From contig DAHUZP010000032.1 in the NCBI GenBank assembly GCA_027306505.1, positions 1-56,399 of the forward strand: a DNA stretch of 56,399 nt, written 5' to 3'. Source of the stretch: Thermoplasmata archaeon. GTDB lineage: Archaea; Thermoplasmatota; Thermoplasmata; Lutacidiplasmatales; UBA184. The notes beneath the pieces are model-generated. The model ran no database searches. It was not told where the DNA came from and worked only from the letters and a program-made list of their open reading frames with translations. The first letter of the stretch is position 1. The number at the start of each line of letters is the position of its first letter. Both the position numbers and the translations under genes were made by a program. This document shows, piece by piece, positions 25,308 to 33,788 of the stretch.

Positions 25308-26591
25308 TTAATAGGCGACGGTCCGCAGATCGCGATACAATGCGTGGACAAGCCCCACGAGCACCAACACTCCGAGTCCGACCCCGAGCATGATGTCCGG
25401 GACGGAGAACCTGGTCGCTAACCCACCTACGACGGCGGCCCCCACGGGCGCCCCCACTCGAGTGAGCCCAGTGTACCCCCACACCCTCGCCTGAAAGGCT
25501 TCCGGTACCTGGGCCTCGATCCAAGATGAGGTAGCGACGGTGACCAGTGCCCCGCAGGCATTGAGCACGAAGGCGAGGGCCACTCCCAGGTAGAGCGAAT
25601 TCGCGATTGCGAGGACTGCGGTCACCGCCCCCAGGCCCCCCGTACCCAGGAAGAGGCTGTGGCCCACACGAGCACGAAGGTTGAGCCGGCCAACGACGAG
25701 GGACCCGAAGCCCCCCCCCGCCGCCATGGCGCCGAGGAAGAGCCCGTACCCTAGGGCTCCCTGATGAAGGACGCCACTCACATACAGAACGGAAAGGACC
25801 GTGTAGCCGTTGAGCACGAAGGTGGAGAATGTGACCATCCCTAACATCCGTAGGAGCGTCCGGTGCGAGTGGACGAACCGGCCCCCCTCCCGAAGGTCAT
25901 CGAGAAATCGGCGTCCTCGGCTCTCTTTCCGAGGGCTCCCGGGAAGGGCAGTGAAGGACCCCGCGGGGCGCGCGATGCTCACCACGAGCGCCGCCGCGAC
26001 CACGAAGGTGAGCGCGTCGTACTCGATGGGGAGGGCGAGGCCCGCAAAGGCCACCACCACGCCCCCCAGGCTGAACCCCAGGAGCTGGTTTGCGCTGTTG
26101 CTGAAGAAGAACAGGCCGTTGGCCGCTGAGAGGTCCTCCTTGGCGCAGAGATGGGCCAACATGGCCCGGGAGGTGACCCCCACCGCTACCCCGCCGGTGT
26201 TGAGGAGCACCACCAGGGCCAGGATCGGGCCGAGCTCGAAGGTCCGGATGAGGACCAGGTAAGCGAGGCCTACCGCGACCAGGGCCTGGAGGACGTTGCT
26301 CACCAGGAGCGCGGAGCGTCGGTTCGTCTCATCGATGAGCGTCCCGATGAGGGGGGAGAGCAAGATCCAGGGAACGAAGGCGGCGATGCTCACCGAGGCG
26401 ATCGCCAAGGAGGAACCGGTCGACCGGAGGACGAACCACACCAGGGCGACGTCGAAGACGTAGTCCCCCGACTGGCTGATGAGCTGGGACGCCCACAGGA
26501 GCGTCACCGAGGGGGTCCTCAGGACCCGACGATAGCTGGGGACGCGCCCCGATGGGGGGAACCCAAAGGAGACGTGGAGGCGGTCCATCAT
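25308..26591 (-). CDS. Major facilitator superfamily transporter (drug exporter-like)
   Basis: A 427-aa integral membrane protein with about 12 hydrophobic helices. Features match the MFS family related to macrolide and siderophore exporters: WASQLISQSGDYVFDVALVW in the first helix, the loop motif GTLIDETNRRS between helices 2 and 3, and a central charged loop (residues about 205-235). Transport direction is probably outward; the substrate is unknown. The start has two ATG codons in a row. It diverges from ribA, sharing about 150 nt. Confidence 0.85.
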   Translation of the reverse strand: MMDRLHVSFGFPPSGRVPSYRRVLRTPSVTLLWASQLISQSGDYVFDVALVWFVLRSTGSSLAIASVSIAAFVPWILLSPLIGTLIDETNRRSALLVSNVLQALVAVGLAYLVLIRTFELGPILALVVLLNTGGVAVGVTSRAMLAHLCAKEDLSAANGLFFFSNSANQLLGFSLGGVVVAFAGLALPIEYDALTFVVAAALVVSIARPAGSFTALPGSPRKESRGRRFLDDLREGGRFVHSHRTLLRMLGMVTFSTFVLNGYTVLSVLYVSGVLHQGALGYGLFLGAMAAGGGFGSLVVGRLNLRARVGHSLFLGTGGLGAVTAVLAIANSLYLGVALAFVLNACGALVTVATSSWIEAQVPEAFQARVWGYTGLTRVGAPVGAAVVGGLATRFSVPDIMLGVGLGVLVLVGLVHALYRDLRTVAY

Positions 26592-26680
26592 GTTCGCGGA
26601 TCGGCTCCCCGGAGGTGGCGTGCCCCCCCAGCTACGCCCTGTGATAGGGGTAGCGGGTCGGGCCCTCCTCGAGGTATCTC

Positions 26681-26687
26681 TTTTAGA
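26681..26687 (+). promoter_or_regulatory. Possible TATA element of ribA
   Basis: TTTTAGA in an AT-richer patch predicts transcription start near 26710. That lies after the in-frame GTG at 26699 and before the ATG at 26744, which supports the ATG as the start. Confidence 0.4.
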
Positions 26688-26743
26688 GCTCAGCGGGAGT
26701 GAGAGGTGCGAGCCCAGGACCTTCCCGGAGGGCCAGGAAGAGC

Positions 26744-27496
26744 ATGCCGGCCGAGAGCAAGATCTCCAGGCGGGAGATTGACCGCCTGCTGGTCGAGAAC
26801 GAAACGCACGACTGCTCGGAGGGAGGGAAGAACGTCTGCGTCCGGATCGTCGCCATAGCGGACCTCCCTACCCGCTTCGGTGACTTCCAAGTGGTCGCCT
26901 TCCACAGCCCGTCCGACCAGAAGGAGCACGCCGCGCTCGTGCGCGGCAACCCCATCGGCCAGGAGCACGTGCCCGTCCGGTTGCACTCCGAGTGCCTCAC
27001 GGGCGACACGCTGGGTTCCCTGCGGTGCGACTGCCGGGACCAGCTCGAGCAGGCCCTGACCGAGATTGGCAAGCGGGACCTCGGCATCGTCCTTTACCTT
27101 CGACAGGAGGGACGGGGGATCGGCTTCCAGAACAAGATCCGAGCCTACCAGCTTCAGGAGGCAGGCCTGGACACCATCGAGGCTAACGAGGCGCTGGGGT
27201 TCCGTCCTGACGAGCGCGACTACGCCGTGGCCGCTCACATGCTCGCGTCCCTGGATGTGAGGTCGATCCTGCTCATGTCGAACAACCCCGCGAAGATCGC
27301 GGACCTGCGCTTCCACGGGGTGCGCGTCGAGGGCCGTATCCCCATCGTCATCCCGCCCAACCCGCACAACCGGCGCTACCTGGAGACCAAGAGAGCCAAG
27401 GCGGGGCACCTCCTCGAACCGGCCTCGACCGGCCTGCCGGAGCAGTTGGACAACGCAACCAGCCCCGAGACCCCCACCTCCTCGCGGACGACCTAG
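26744..27496 (+). CDS. ribA: GTP cyclohydrolase II
   Basis: A 250-aa enzyme that converts GTP to 2,5-diamino-6-ribosylamino-pyrimidinone 5'-phosphate, formate and pyrophosphate, the first step of riboflavin synthesis. The zinc-binding cysteines are in SECLTGDTLGSLRCDC, the catalytic block YLRQEGRGIGF follows, and the C-terminal half has the usual LMSNNPAKI region. The last 25 residues are a Ser/Thr-rich tail. Many archaea use the unrelated GTP cyclohydrolase III for this step, so the bacterial-type enzyme may be an ancestral Thermoplasmatota trait or transferred. GGAAG precedes the chosen ATG. No other rib genes are near. Confidence 0.93.
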   Translation: MPAESKISRREIDRLLVENETHDCSEGGKNVCVRIVAIADLPTRFGDFQVVAFHSPSDQKEHAALVRGNPIGQEHVPVRLHSECLTGDTLGSLRCDCRDQLEQALTEIGKRDLGIVLYLRQEGRGIGFQNKIRAYQLQEAGLDTIEANEALGFRPDERDYAVAAHMLASLDVRSILLMSNNPAKIADLRFHGVRVEGRIPIVIPPNPHNRRYLETKRAKAGHLLEPASTGLPEQLDNATSPETPTSSRTT

Positions 27497-27576
27497 CGTC
27501 GCCACTTTCCACTCGGTTCGTGCGACCTTGGAGTGCCTCCGCCCCGGCGAACGGCGCTTCCCTCAACCGGAGGTTT

Positions 27577-27777
27577 ATGCTGGACCATGTCCCTCTTCTC
27601 TTGTTCATGGAGCGGGACGTGAGCTTACCCGGCCCTTCTGCCCCCGTCGCGGCCATCCGTCGTCGATTCTCTTGCGCCTGCTGTCAGTGCCAGGACGGGT
27701 GCTGCCCGTGCTGCGCCTGCTGCTCCTCCGGGCAGGGGTGCTGTCCAACCTGCCCCCCGACCCTCCCGAGGGCCTGA
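27577..27777 (+). CDS. Cysteine-rich microprotein (13 Cys in 27 residues), metallothionein-like
   Basis: A 66-aa product, or 56 aa from an ATG at 27607. The N-terminal half is unremarkable. The C-terminal half packs CACCQCQ, CCPCCACC and CCPTC into 27 residues with 13 cysteines, mostly as pairs, then ends in PPTLPRA. GGAGG sits just before the ATG at 27577; GGTTTATG there could instead be a TATA box serving the downstream ATG. Cys-dense peptides of this size usually bind zinc or copper, as metallothioneins do; this is inference, as no known metallothionein family was identified. It lies 48 nt before msrB on the same strand, a redox-protection neighbour. Confidence 0.55.
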   Translation: MLDHVPLLLFMERDVSLPGPSAPVAAIRRRFSCACCQCQDGCCPCCACCSSGQGCCPTCPPTLPRA

Positions 27778-27825
27778 GCTCCCTGCCCTACGCACCTTGA
27801 AGTGGCCCTCACGGGTAGGGGGGTC

Positions 27826-28206
27826 ATGACCACCTCGCCAGGGACTGGCTCGTTCCGCAAGTTGAGCCGGGAAGAGGAGCGCGTCATCGTCCACAAGGGC
27901 ACGGAGATGCCCTTCTCGGGGGAGTACGAGAAGCATTGGGCCAGCGGGACCTACGAATGCAAGCGCTGCGGGACCCCTCTCTACCGCTCGACCGACAAGT
28001 TCGATGCGGGATGTGGCTGGCCTTCCTTCGACCTGGAGCTTCACGGAGCGGTCAGACGCACCGTGGACGCCGACGGTGAACGGGTGGAGATCACCTGCGC
28101 GCGGTGCGGAGCGCATCTGGGCCACGTCTTCGAAGGGGAGGGAATGACCCCTCGGAACACACGGCACTGCGTGAACTCGATCTCGCTGGTCTTCCGGCCG
28201 GGTTGA
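27826..28206 (+). CDS. msrB: Peptide methionine-(R)-sulfoxide reductase
   Basis: A 126-aa cytoplasmic repair enzyme that reduces methionine-R-sulfoxide in proteins. Two CxxC pairs bind structural zinc (ECKRCG near residue 46 and [12 protein letters not shown] near 92). GCGWPSF is the substrate-pocket motif, and the catalytic cysteine is in RHCVNSISL near the C-terminus. The length is standard for a single-domain MsrB. A GGGGG run 4-8 nt upstream supports the ATG at 27826; an in-frame GTG lies 24 nt earlier. It probably belongs with the Cys-rich microprotein as a small stress module. Confidence 0.95.
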   Translation: MTTSPGTGSFRKLSREEERVIVHKGTEMPFSGEYEKHWASGTYECKRCGTPLYRSTDKFDAGCGWPSFDLELHGAVRRTVDADGERVEITCARCGAHLGHVFEGEGMTPRNTRHCVNSISLVFRPG

Positions 28207-28337
28207 TCCCGTTCCTGTCGCCGCGCCCCTGGGGGGGGCAGCCTGTCCTCGGCCGGGGGTCCCTACACGGCGGATCATGGACCGGTGGACGGTCCGGTCA
28301 TGGTGCATGGGCCGGGGTGGGTCCCACCCTACCGGCC

Positions 28338-29066
28338 TCAGGCACGGGCGGCGGTCTCGCTGGATTGGATCGAGAGCGTCACGTGGAAGCGGCTCTCGAA
28401 GACGTGGACGTCCTTGATGGCCGAGCGCTTCCCTTGCAGGAGCTCGAAGATGAACTGGTTGAAGTCGACCGGGGAGTCGAAGACGAAGGTCACGCCCGAC
28501 CCGTCCGGCTTGGGGGGTACGGCCCCGATGGTCTCTTCGAGCCCTTGGACCATCTCCAGTGCGTCCTCGACCCCCTTGGGGTTCACCACCTGGGTCCGCT
28601 CTCGCTCCTGCCTGCGCAGGAGCGCCTCGTAGACCGCCCGGTTGAGGTGTCGAGGGTCGAAGGGCTTCTCGATGTAGCTGTGGACCTGGGCCAGGTTCAC
28701 GGCCCGAAGGACCGCTCCCAGGCTCGAATAGGCCGTGATGAGGAGCCGGAGGGTCTCGGGGTACTCCTCCCGAACGTCCATCAGCAGCTCGATCCCGTTC
28801 TCCCCAGGCATCACCTGGTCGGCCAGGACCGCGTCGAAACGGTCGGAGGAGAGGTGCGACTTCGCTTCGCTCGCGTCCTTCGCGAGCGTCACTTCGCATT
28901 GGAACTCGGCGGATTTCATGAGGCAGTGCTCGATGAGATGCAGGGCGGACTCGTCGTCATCGACGACCAGGAAGTGGTACCTTCGGTTCTCGAGCTGCGG
29001 TAGAGGAACGAAGGCGAAGCTCGGGACACGGGTAGCGGCGGTCCCGGGGCTCGATCTCGCATCCAT
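28338..29066 (-). CDS. Response regulator receiver protein with unknown output domain
   Basis: A 242-aa protein. The CheY-like receiver spans about residues 30-150: VVDDDES supplies the acidic pair, VLADQVMPG the phospho-acceptor Asp, LLITAYSS the Thr/Ala switch, and YIEKPFD the conserved Lys-Pro. The remaining 90 residues hold a helical linker (rich in Arg and Glu) and a small alpha/beta domain ending FESRFHVTLSIQ. No DNA-binding motif was recognised, so the output is unknown. No histidine kinase lies in the window. The ATG at 29066 has GGGAG upstream; an ATG at 29105 is in frame. Confidence 0.85.
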   Translation of the reverse strand: MDARSSPGTAATRVPSFAFVPLPQLENRRYHFLVVDDDESALHLIEHCLMKSAEFQCEVTLAKDASEAKSHLSSDRFDAVLADQVMPGENGIELLMDVREEYPETLRLLITAYSSLGAVLRAVNLAQVHSYIEKPFDPRHLNRAVYEALLRRQERERTQVVNPKGVEDALEMVQGLEETIGAVPPKPDGSGVTFVFDSPVDFNQFIFELLQGKRSAIKDVHVFESRFHVTLSIQSSETAARA

Positions 29067-29231
29067 GCTCGCTCGGTCTCCCGTGTCGCTCCCTCCCCGC
29101 GTCAAGGTCCGCGGGTGAGCACGCGCCTTGCAGGGGATTCGCCTCGAGGGATTATGAACCTGCTGTCGGCCCCCGGAGGCCTTGACATCCCTACGACCGC
29201 GGGTCTAGCGCCCAGCGCCCCGGGACCCCGC

Positions 29232-29915
29232 TCAGCCTTCCGGGCGGCCGGTCCCGCCCGTCACGGTGGGCGGACCTGGGATCCATCCCTCGGCGGACAC
29301 GTTCTTCCAGTCATCCAGCGTCTCCACCGACTGCATTCGAGGGAGCACAAAGAGGGTGAGCTGGGAGGCCTCGACCCGCTGCTTCGCGAGATCGAAGAGC
29401 TGGCTCGTGCTCCAACCCGGGAACAATGCGAAGAGGTCCGCCGCCTTGCGTCGCGCACCCACCAGGTAGATGCCGCCCCGGTAGGTCGGGCCCAGCACCA
29501 CCTCGGCCTCCTCTTCCAGGGCCTCAAAGGCGCTCTCGAGGATGTCGGGAACGAGCGAGGGACAGTCCGCGTAGAAGACGACGATGCGCTGGAAACCGCG
29601 ATTGAACCCTTCGCGCAGCACCGCCGAGACGATCTCCCCCACGGTGCCCGGTTCGTGCGTGCCGGAGCTCCAATCGGGGCCGAGCGAGGGGGCGGGCGTA
29701 CCCGCGGGGTAGCGGAACCACTTGCGGACGTGCAACGCGCCCGCGTTCTTGAGGCAGATGTCCAGGAGGATGCGCTGCAGACGATAGGCCGCCTGGGGCC
29801 CGTGGGTGTCCGTGATCTCCTTGAAGCCTGTCCCCAGGCTCGGGACCCGACCGAACAGGACGAGGAGGTCGTCGGAGGAGGGGACGGTCCTCGCTCCCCC
29901 GGCACCACTGGCCAT
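29232..29915 (-). CDS. DUF2064 / TIGR04282-type transferase
   Basis: A 227-aa protein with the nucleotidyl/glycosyltransferase-like fold of DUF2064. VVFYADCPSLVPDILESAF corresponds to the family's G-(S/A)-D-x-P-x-L motif, and VVLGPTYRGGIYLVGAR to the VLGPAxDGGYYLIGL motif. The family is annotated as rSAM/selenodomain-associated transferase 1; its substrate is not established. It lies 46 nt after the VOC gene on the same strand, so the two may form an operon. The start at 29915 fits the beginning of conserved sequence. Confidence 0.75.
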   Translation of the reverse strand: MASGAGGARTVPSSDDLLVLFGRVPSLGTGFKEITDTHGPQAAYRLQRILLDICLKNAGALHVRKWFRYPAGTPAPSLGPDWSSGTHEPGTVGEIVSAVLREGFNRGFQRIVVFYADCPSLVPDILESAFEALEEEAEVVLGPTYRGGIYLVGARRKAADLFALFPGWSTSQLFDLAKQRVEASQLTLFVLPRMQSVETLDDWKNVSAEGWIPGPPTVTGGTGRPEG

Positions 29916-29961
29916 ACGGTCACCTGAACTCCTTTGTGGGATAAGCTCACGCTCGAGGGGC

Positions 29962-30567
29962 CTAGGCCAGACCTGCCCGGTGCCGGTGGTAGGCCCCAGG
30001 GCGACCGCTCGCTCCAGGTCTCTCGGAGGAATGTGTGCTTGCACGTGCATCTGCCGGGCCCGGAAGGCCCCGAGAGGACCGGACAGGGCGCGGGACGGTC
30101 GTGGGGGCCCTCAGGGGATGCGGGGCCCGCGGGGCCAAGGTCGCCCCCCTGAGGGGCCGCCCGAGCTCCGCAGCGGGCCTCAGTACGATCTCGTTCCCGT
30201 CGGGGTCACGGATGGTCGCCTCATGTCCCCAAGGGCGAAGAGCGAGCCGACGGGAGAAATCCACGCCGTCCGCCTCCATCTGTCTGCAGCGCTGCGCGAA
30301 GTCACCCTCGAGGCGGAGCACGATCCCGGTGTTCGTCGGCTCCCGCGGCGGGTCCTCTTCGAGTTCGGACACCTCGCAAAGGTGGAGGGCGGCGCCGCAG
30401 CCGGGCAGGCCCACCGTGACCCAGTGTCCGCTCGCCTCCAGCACCCGCAGTCCGAGCCTCGTCACGTACCACCGGGACGCGGACCTCCGGTCCGATACGA
30501 CCACGGTCACGCCCGAGACCCACGTCCCCTGCGGTCGGGGCGGCCTTTGCGCGGACCAAGAAGGCAT
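29962..30567 (-). CDS. VOC (glyoxalase/dioxygenase-fold) family protein
   Basis: A 201-aa protein. Residues about 15-130 form a vicinal-oxygen-chelate domain: GVTVVVSDRRSASRWYVTRLG at the start and ATIRDPDGNEIVL at the end are the characteristic betaalphabetabetabeta edges. Metal ligands are suggested by His and Glu (GNEIVLRP). The last 65 residues are Arg/Pro-rich low complexity. The VOC fold covers glyoxalases, fosfomycin resistance proteins and dioxygenases; the reaction is not predictable. It diverges from the large ATPase gene. Confidence 0.75.
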   Translation of the reverse strand: MPSWSAQRPPRPQGTWVSGVTVVVSDRRSASRWYVTRLGLRVLEASGHWVTVGLPGCGAALHLCEVSELEEDPPREPTNTGIVLRLEGDFAQRCRQMEADGVDFSRRLALRPWGHEATIRDPDGNEIVLRPAAELGRPLRGATLAPRAPHPLRAPTTVPRPVRSSRGLPGPADARASTHSSERPGASGRPGAYHRHRAGLA

Positions 30568-30621
30568 GGGGGTACTCCGGGGCCGTCCCTCGGCCCAACC
30601 ACGGTCAGCCGATGACCGGGG

Positions 30622-30628
30622 GATATAC
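30622..30628. promoter_or_regulatory. TATA-like element between divergent VOC and ATPase genes
   Basis: GATATAC is the only AT-rich core in this 143-bp intergenic region. It could serve the VOC gene (55 nt to its start) or the ATPase gene (83 nt to its start). Confidence 0.4.
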
Positions 30629-30710
30629 GGGCGGGGAGGGGTCGTGAAATGGAGGCGCACTGGGGCGGGGCGCGCGGGAAAGCATCGGCGGGAACCCCCC
30701 CGGTATTGAT

Positions 30711-33700
30711 ATGGCCTCGACCCGTGTGTGGCTATTCGTGAGCACGGTGGCGCGGCCTGCGCCCTCGACGCTCGCGCCCTCCTCGTTGATCGGGCGTGAG
30801 GTCGAGATGGAGCGCCTCGGTGCGGCGCTCGCCAGGGCCAAGGGAGGTTCGGGAAGCACCTGGCTCCTCCTCGGAGCTGGCGGCATGGGCAAGACCCGCC
30901 TCCTGCGTTGGCTCGAGCGCGAAGCGGTGGGCCTCGGTTTCCAGGTCTCTTGGGGGAACGGGCTCCAGGAGTCGGTCGCCCCGTTCTTCGTCTTCGAGCA
31001 GGTCTTCCGGCGCAAGCCCCGTCGCTCGCCCGGCGGGGAGGCCACGAGCACCACTGGGGCCGTGAACCTCACCCGGGCCGGGGCCTACATCCTGTTCGAG
31101 GACGATCGCCCCCGTCGCTTCCGGTCGGCCGTCTCCTCCCTCGGTCCAGAGCAGCCGCTGCTCTACGCCACGCGCGAGAATCCCACGACGCTCAAGGACC
31201 GGGGGGTCCGCCTCCCTTCGGGCGCGATGACCCTATGGATCACCCGGATGGAGGGGGAAGGTCGACTTTCTCCATCCAATCTGGACGGCCTGGGGGAGTC
31301 GGCCTCCCGCTACCTGAAGGAGCACCCCGGCGGGGTGGTCGCGCTGGAAGGGATGGAGTACCTCGCGAGCCAGAACGGGTTCGGTCCGATCCTCCGTCTG
31401 ACGCAGTTCTTGCGTGACCTCACCGAGGAGTCGGGTGGTCACCTGATGGTCACGATCAATCCGGCCGCCTTCGACCGCAAGGAGGTCTCTTTGCTCGAGT
31501 CCGACGCCGAGGTGATCCGCCCGGAGGGGGTGCAGAACGGCGCCTCGGGGTCCGACCCGCAGGGGCTCGCGGCTGGGAACGAATCGCCCTCCGAACGCCT
31601 CCTTCGCTACCTCAACGCGCTCGAGCGGGCGGCGATGGACGCCCCGCAGCTGGTGGTCGTGGACGACCTCCACTGGACGGACACGGCCTCGGGCGGCGCC
31701 TTCCAGTTCCTGGCGAGGAACCTCCGTGACCTGCCGGTCCTCATGGTCGGTGCTGCTCGGGAGGACGAGATCCCCTCCACCATCGACGAGAACGGCATCT
31801 CCACGGTCGATCGGCTGGACGCGCTCTCTCGCGAGGGGCTGCTCGAACGCCTTCCGCTGCGCGGCTTCGGCCCGGAAGAGGTTCGGAACTTCGCCGCGCA
31901 GGTCCTTGGGGCCCCGTTCGTGCCAGGGGACGGTACCGAAGCGATCCGGCTGATGCTCATCAGGACGGAGGGCAATCCCTACTTCCTCCAGGAGCTCTTC
32001 CTGCAGCTCCAACAGGATGGGGCTCTCAGGGAAGAACGCGGCCACTTGCGCTTCCTCCGTTCCACAGGACCCACTGGAGGGTTGCTGGACTCGGTGCCTC
32101 CCACCCTGCGGCGGCTCGTCCTCCAGCGGATCGCGCATCTCTCGAAGGAGGAGCGCGCTTTCCTCGACCTCGCGGCGATCGCCGGGAGCGAGTTCGACCT
32201 GCTCCCGGTCTCCGCCGTCAGCGGGCTTTCCATGGACGATGCCCGTGAGATGGTCGAGGGCCTCTCCCGTCGGCGTCGTCTCTTGGAAGGCTCGCTCGAT
32301 GGGACGGAGGACCGATGGTCCTTCTCTCATCCTCTCGTCTGGGAGGTGACCATCTCCGAGCTCCAGGCCGCGGCCCGCCGCCGCTCCGCGCTCGACTTCA
32401 TGGGGTGGTGGGAGGAGCACCGTCCCGAGGACGTCCAGACCCTGGCACGGCTCGCGCTCGCCTCCGAGGACCCGATGCGTGGTCGTCCCTGGGTGCGTCG
32501 TGCGTTCGAGCGGGCGATAGCCTCCCTCTCCCCGGAGAGCGCGGCCACCTATCTCGCGTGGCTGCGCGACCTGCGACGGAGCTCTCCGGACGTGCCCGAT
32601 CCGGCGCTTCTCCGCGAGGAGGTCCAGGGTACGGGCAATCTCATACGGGTCGGAGGCTACCGTCAGGCGAGGAAGTTCCTGCAGGACCTCCTTGCCGAGG
32701 GTCTCCCGAAGGAGCTGCAGTTCGCAGCGCGTTCGCACCTCGTCCGAGCGACGGAGCCGCACGACATGGTCGAAGCTCAGCGGCTGAGCGACGAGCTGCT
32801 CGCCGAGATCTCCGCTCAACCGGACCAGGTCCCCGCTGCGCTTCAGTGGGAGGTACGGGCCCTCGACGCTCGCTTGCGCGCGCAGAACACCAAGTTCCAG
32901 GACTCGATGGACAGGATGGAACCGCTCCTTTCGAACCGTCCTCCCGACCTCGACCGCGAGCTCCTCGCCATGGCCCTCGTCAACCAGGCCTACAGCCTCT
33001 CGATGGTGGGCCGTCAGGAGGAAGGCGCACGCATGGCCGAGGAAGCGCTCGGCTTGGCCGGGGAGGACGACCTGGTCAGCTCCCGGGCGTACAACGTCCT
33101 GGGACTGATCGAGGACTTCCGGGGGAACCGGGAGAAGGTGATCGAGTACGGAGAGCGATCGGCGGAGACGGCCCAGCGGGCGGGCTCCCTCTCCCAGTCC
33201 TCGATCACTCGCTACAACACGGGCGTCACACGGCTTCAGCTGGGACATCTGGACGAGGCGGAGCGCATCGGCCGGGACCTTCTGGACATAGGGGTCAAGT
33301 TCGACATGCCTCGGATCCGTTGCTGCGGTGACGTCCTCATCGCCCAGGCCGAGGCCGAACGGAAGCAATGGACCTCAGCCACCACCTGGATGACCCGGGC
33401 CCTGGAAGAGGCGAGGAGCACGGAACGCAAGGACGACGTCTACGAGTGCCTCGCCTCCCTGGGGGATTTCAAGGAGAGGACGGGGGACCTCGCGGGCGCC
33501 TTGGAGGCTCTGGAAGAGATCGAGGCCGCGGGCTACTTCGAGGTGCCCGTCCAAAGGGTCAGCAGCCTCCCGGCCCTCGTACGGGTCCTCGTGAGGAAGG
33601 GCGACCTTGCCCGGGCGAAGGTCGAAGCCACTCGTTCGCTAGAGGCGGCGCGGAGCTTCCACAACCCCAAGGTCGCGAAGGAGATGGAGGACGTGCTCGC

Positions 33701-33764
33701 GCACCTCGCGGCGCTGCCACCTGGCACCTCCGCCTCGGACGCTTCCTCCTCCAAGCCGTTATAG
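30711..33764 (+). CDS. STAND-type ATPase with inserted DUF835 domain and C-terminal TPR-like repeats
   Basis: A 1017-aa signalling ATPase. IGREVEMERL at residue 27 and Walker A GAGGMGKT (55-62) open the NTPase. Residues about 120-272 are a complete DUF835 domain (GAYILFEDDRP, VVALEGMEYLASQNG, HLMVTINP). The ATPase then resumes with Walker B LVVVDDLHW (314-322), PVLMVGAARED, and the MalT/AfsR-like LRGFGPEEVRNFAAQVLG and GNPYFLQELF. A winged-helix-like segment follows, then a helical superhelix of TPR-like repeats from about 600 to 1000. Such STAND proteins act as regulated switches in transcription or defence; no DNA-binding effector was seen. The DUF835 insertion between Walker A and B is the oddity. 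Confidence 0.85.
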   Translation: MASTRVWLFVSTVARPAPSTLAPSSLIGREVEMERLGAALARAKGGSGSTWLLLGAGGMGKTRLLRWLEREAVGLGFQVSWGNGLQESVAPFFVFEQVFRRKPRRSPGGEATSTTGAVNLTRAGAYILFEDDRPRRFRSAVSSLGPEQPLLYATRENPTTLKDRGVRLPSGAMTLWITRMEGEGRLSPSNLDGLGESASRYLKEHPGGVVALEGMEYLASQNGFGPILRLTQFLRDLTEESGGHLMVTINPAAFDRKEVSLLESDAEVIRPEGVQNGASGSDPQGLAAGNESPSERLLRYLNALERAAMDAPQLVVVDDLHWTDTASGGAFQFLARNLRDLPVLMVGAAREDEIPSTIDENGISTVDRLDALSREGLLERLPLRGFGPEEVRNFAAQVLGAPFVPGDGTEAIRLMLIRTEGNPYFLQELFLQLQQDGALREERGHLRFLRSTGPTGGLLDSVPPTLRRLVLQRIAHLSKEERAFLDLAAIAGSEFDLLPVSAVSGLSMDDAREMVEGLSRRRRLLEGSLDGTEDRWSFSHPLVWEVTISELQAAARRRSALDFMGWWEEHRPEDVQTLARLALASEDPMRGRPWVRRAFERAIASLSPESAATYLAWLRDLRRSSPDVPDPALLREEVQGTGNLIRVGGYRQARKFLQDLLAEGLPKELQFAARSHLVRATEPHDMVEAQRLSDELLAEISAQPDQVPAALQWEVRALDARLRAQNTKFQDSMDRMEPLLSNRPPDLDRELLAMALVNQAYSLSMVGRQEEGARMAEEALGLAGEDDLVSSRAYNVLGLIEDFRGNREKVIEYGERSAETAQRAGSLSQSSITRYNTGVTRLQLGHLDEAERIGRDLLDIGVKFDMPRIRCCGDVLIAQAEAERKQWTSATTWMTRALEEARSTERKDDVYECLASLGDFKERTGDLAGALEALEEIEAAGYFEVPVQRVSSLPALVRVLVRKGDLARAKVEATRSLEAARSFHNPKVAKEMEDVLAHLAALPPGTSASDASSSKPL

Positions 33765-33788
33765 CGGCCGAACCTGACCAGGAGAGCC

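Noticed and set aside
31233..33368. A 711-codon open frame on the strand opposite the STAND ATPase.
   Set aside because: It is a shadow frame from GC-rich codon usage. The plus-strand product has complete domain motifs and the antisense product has none.
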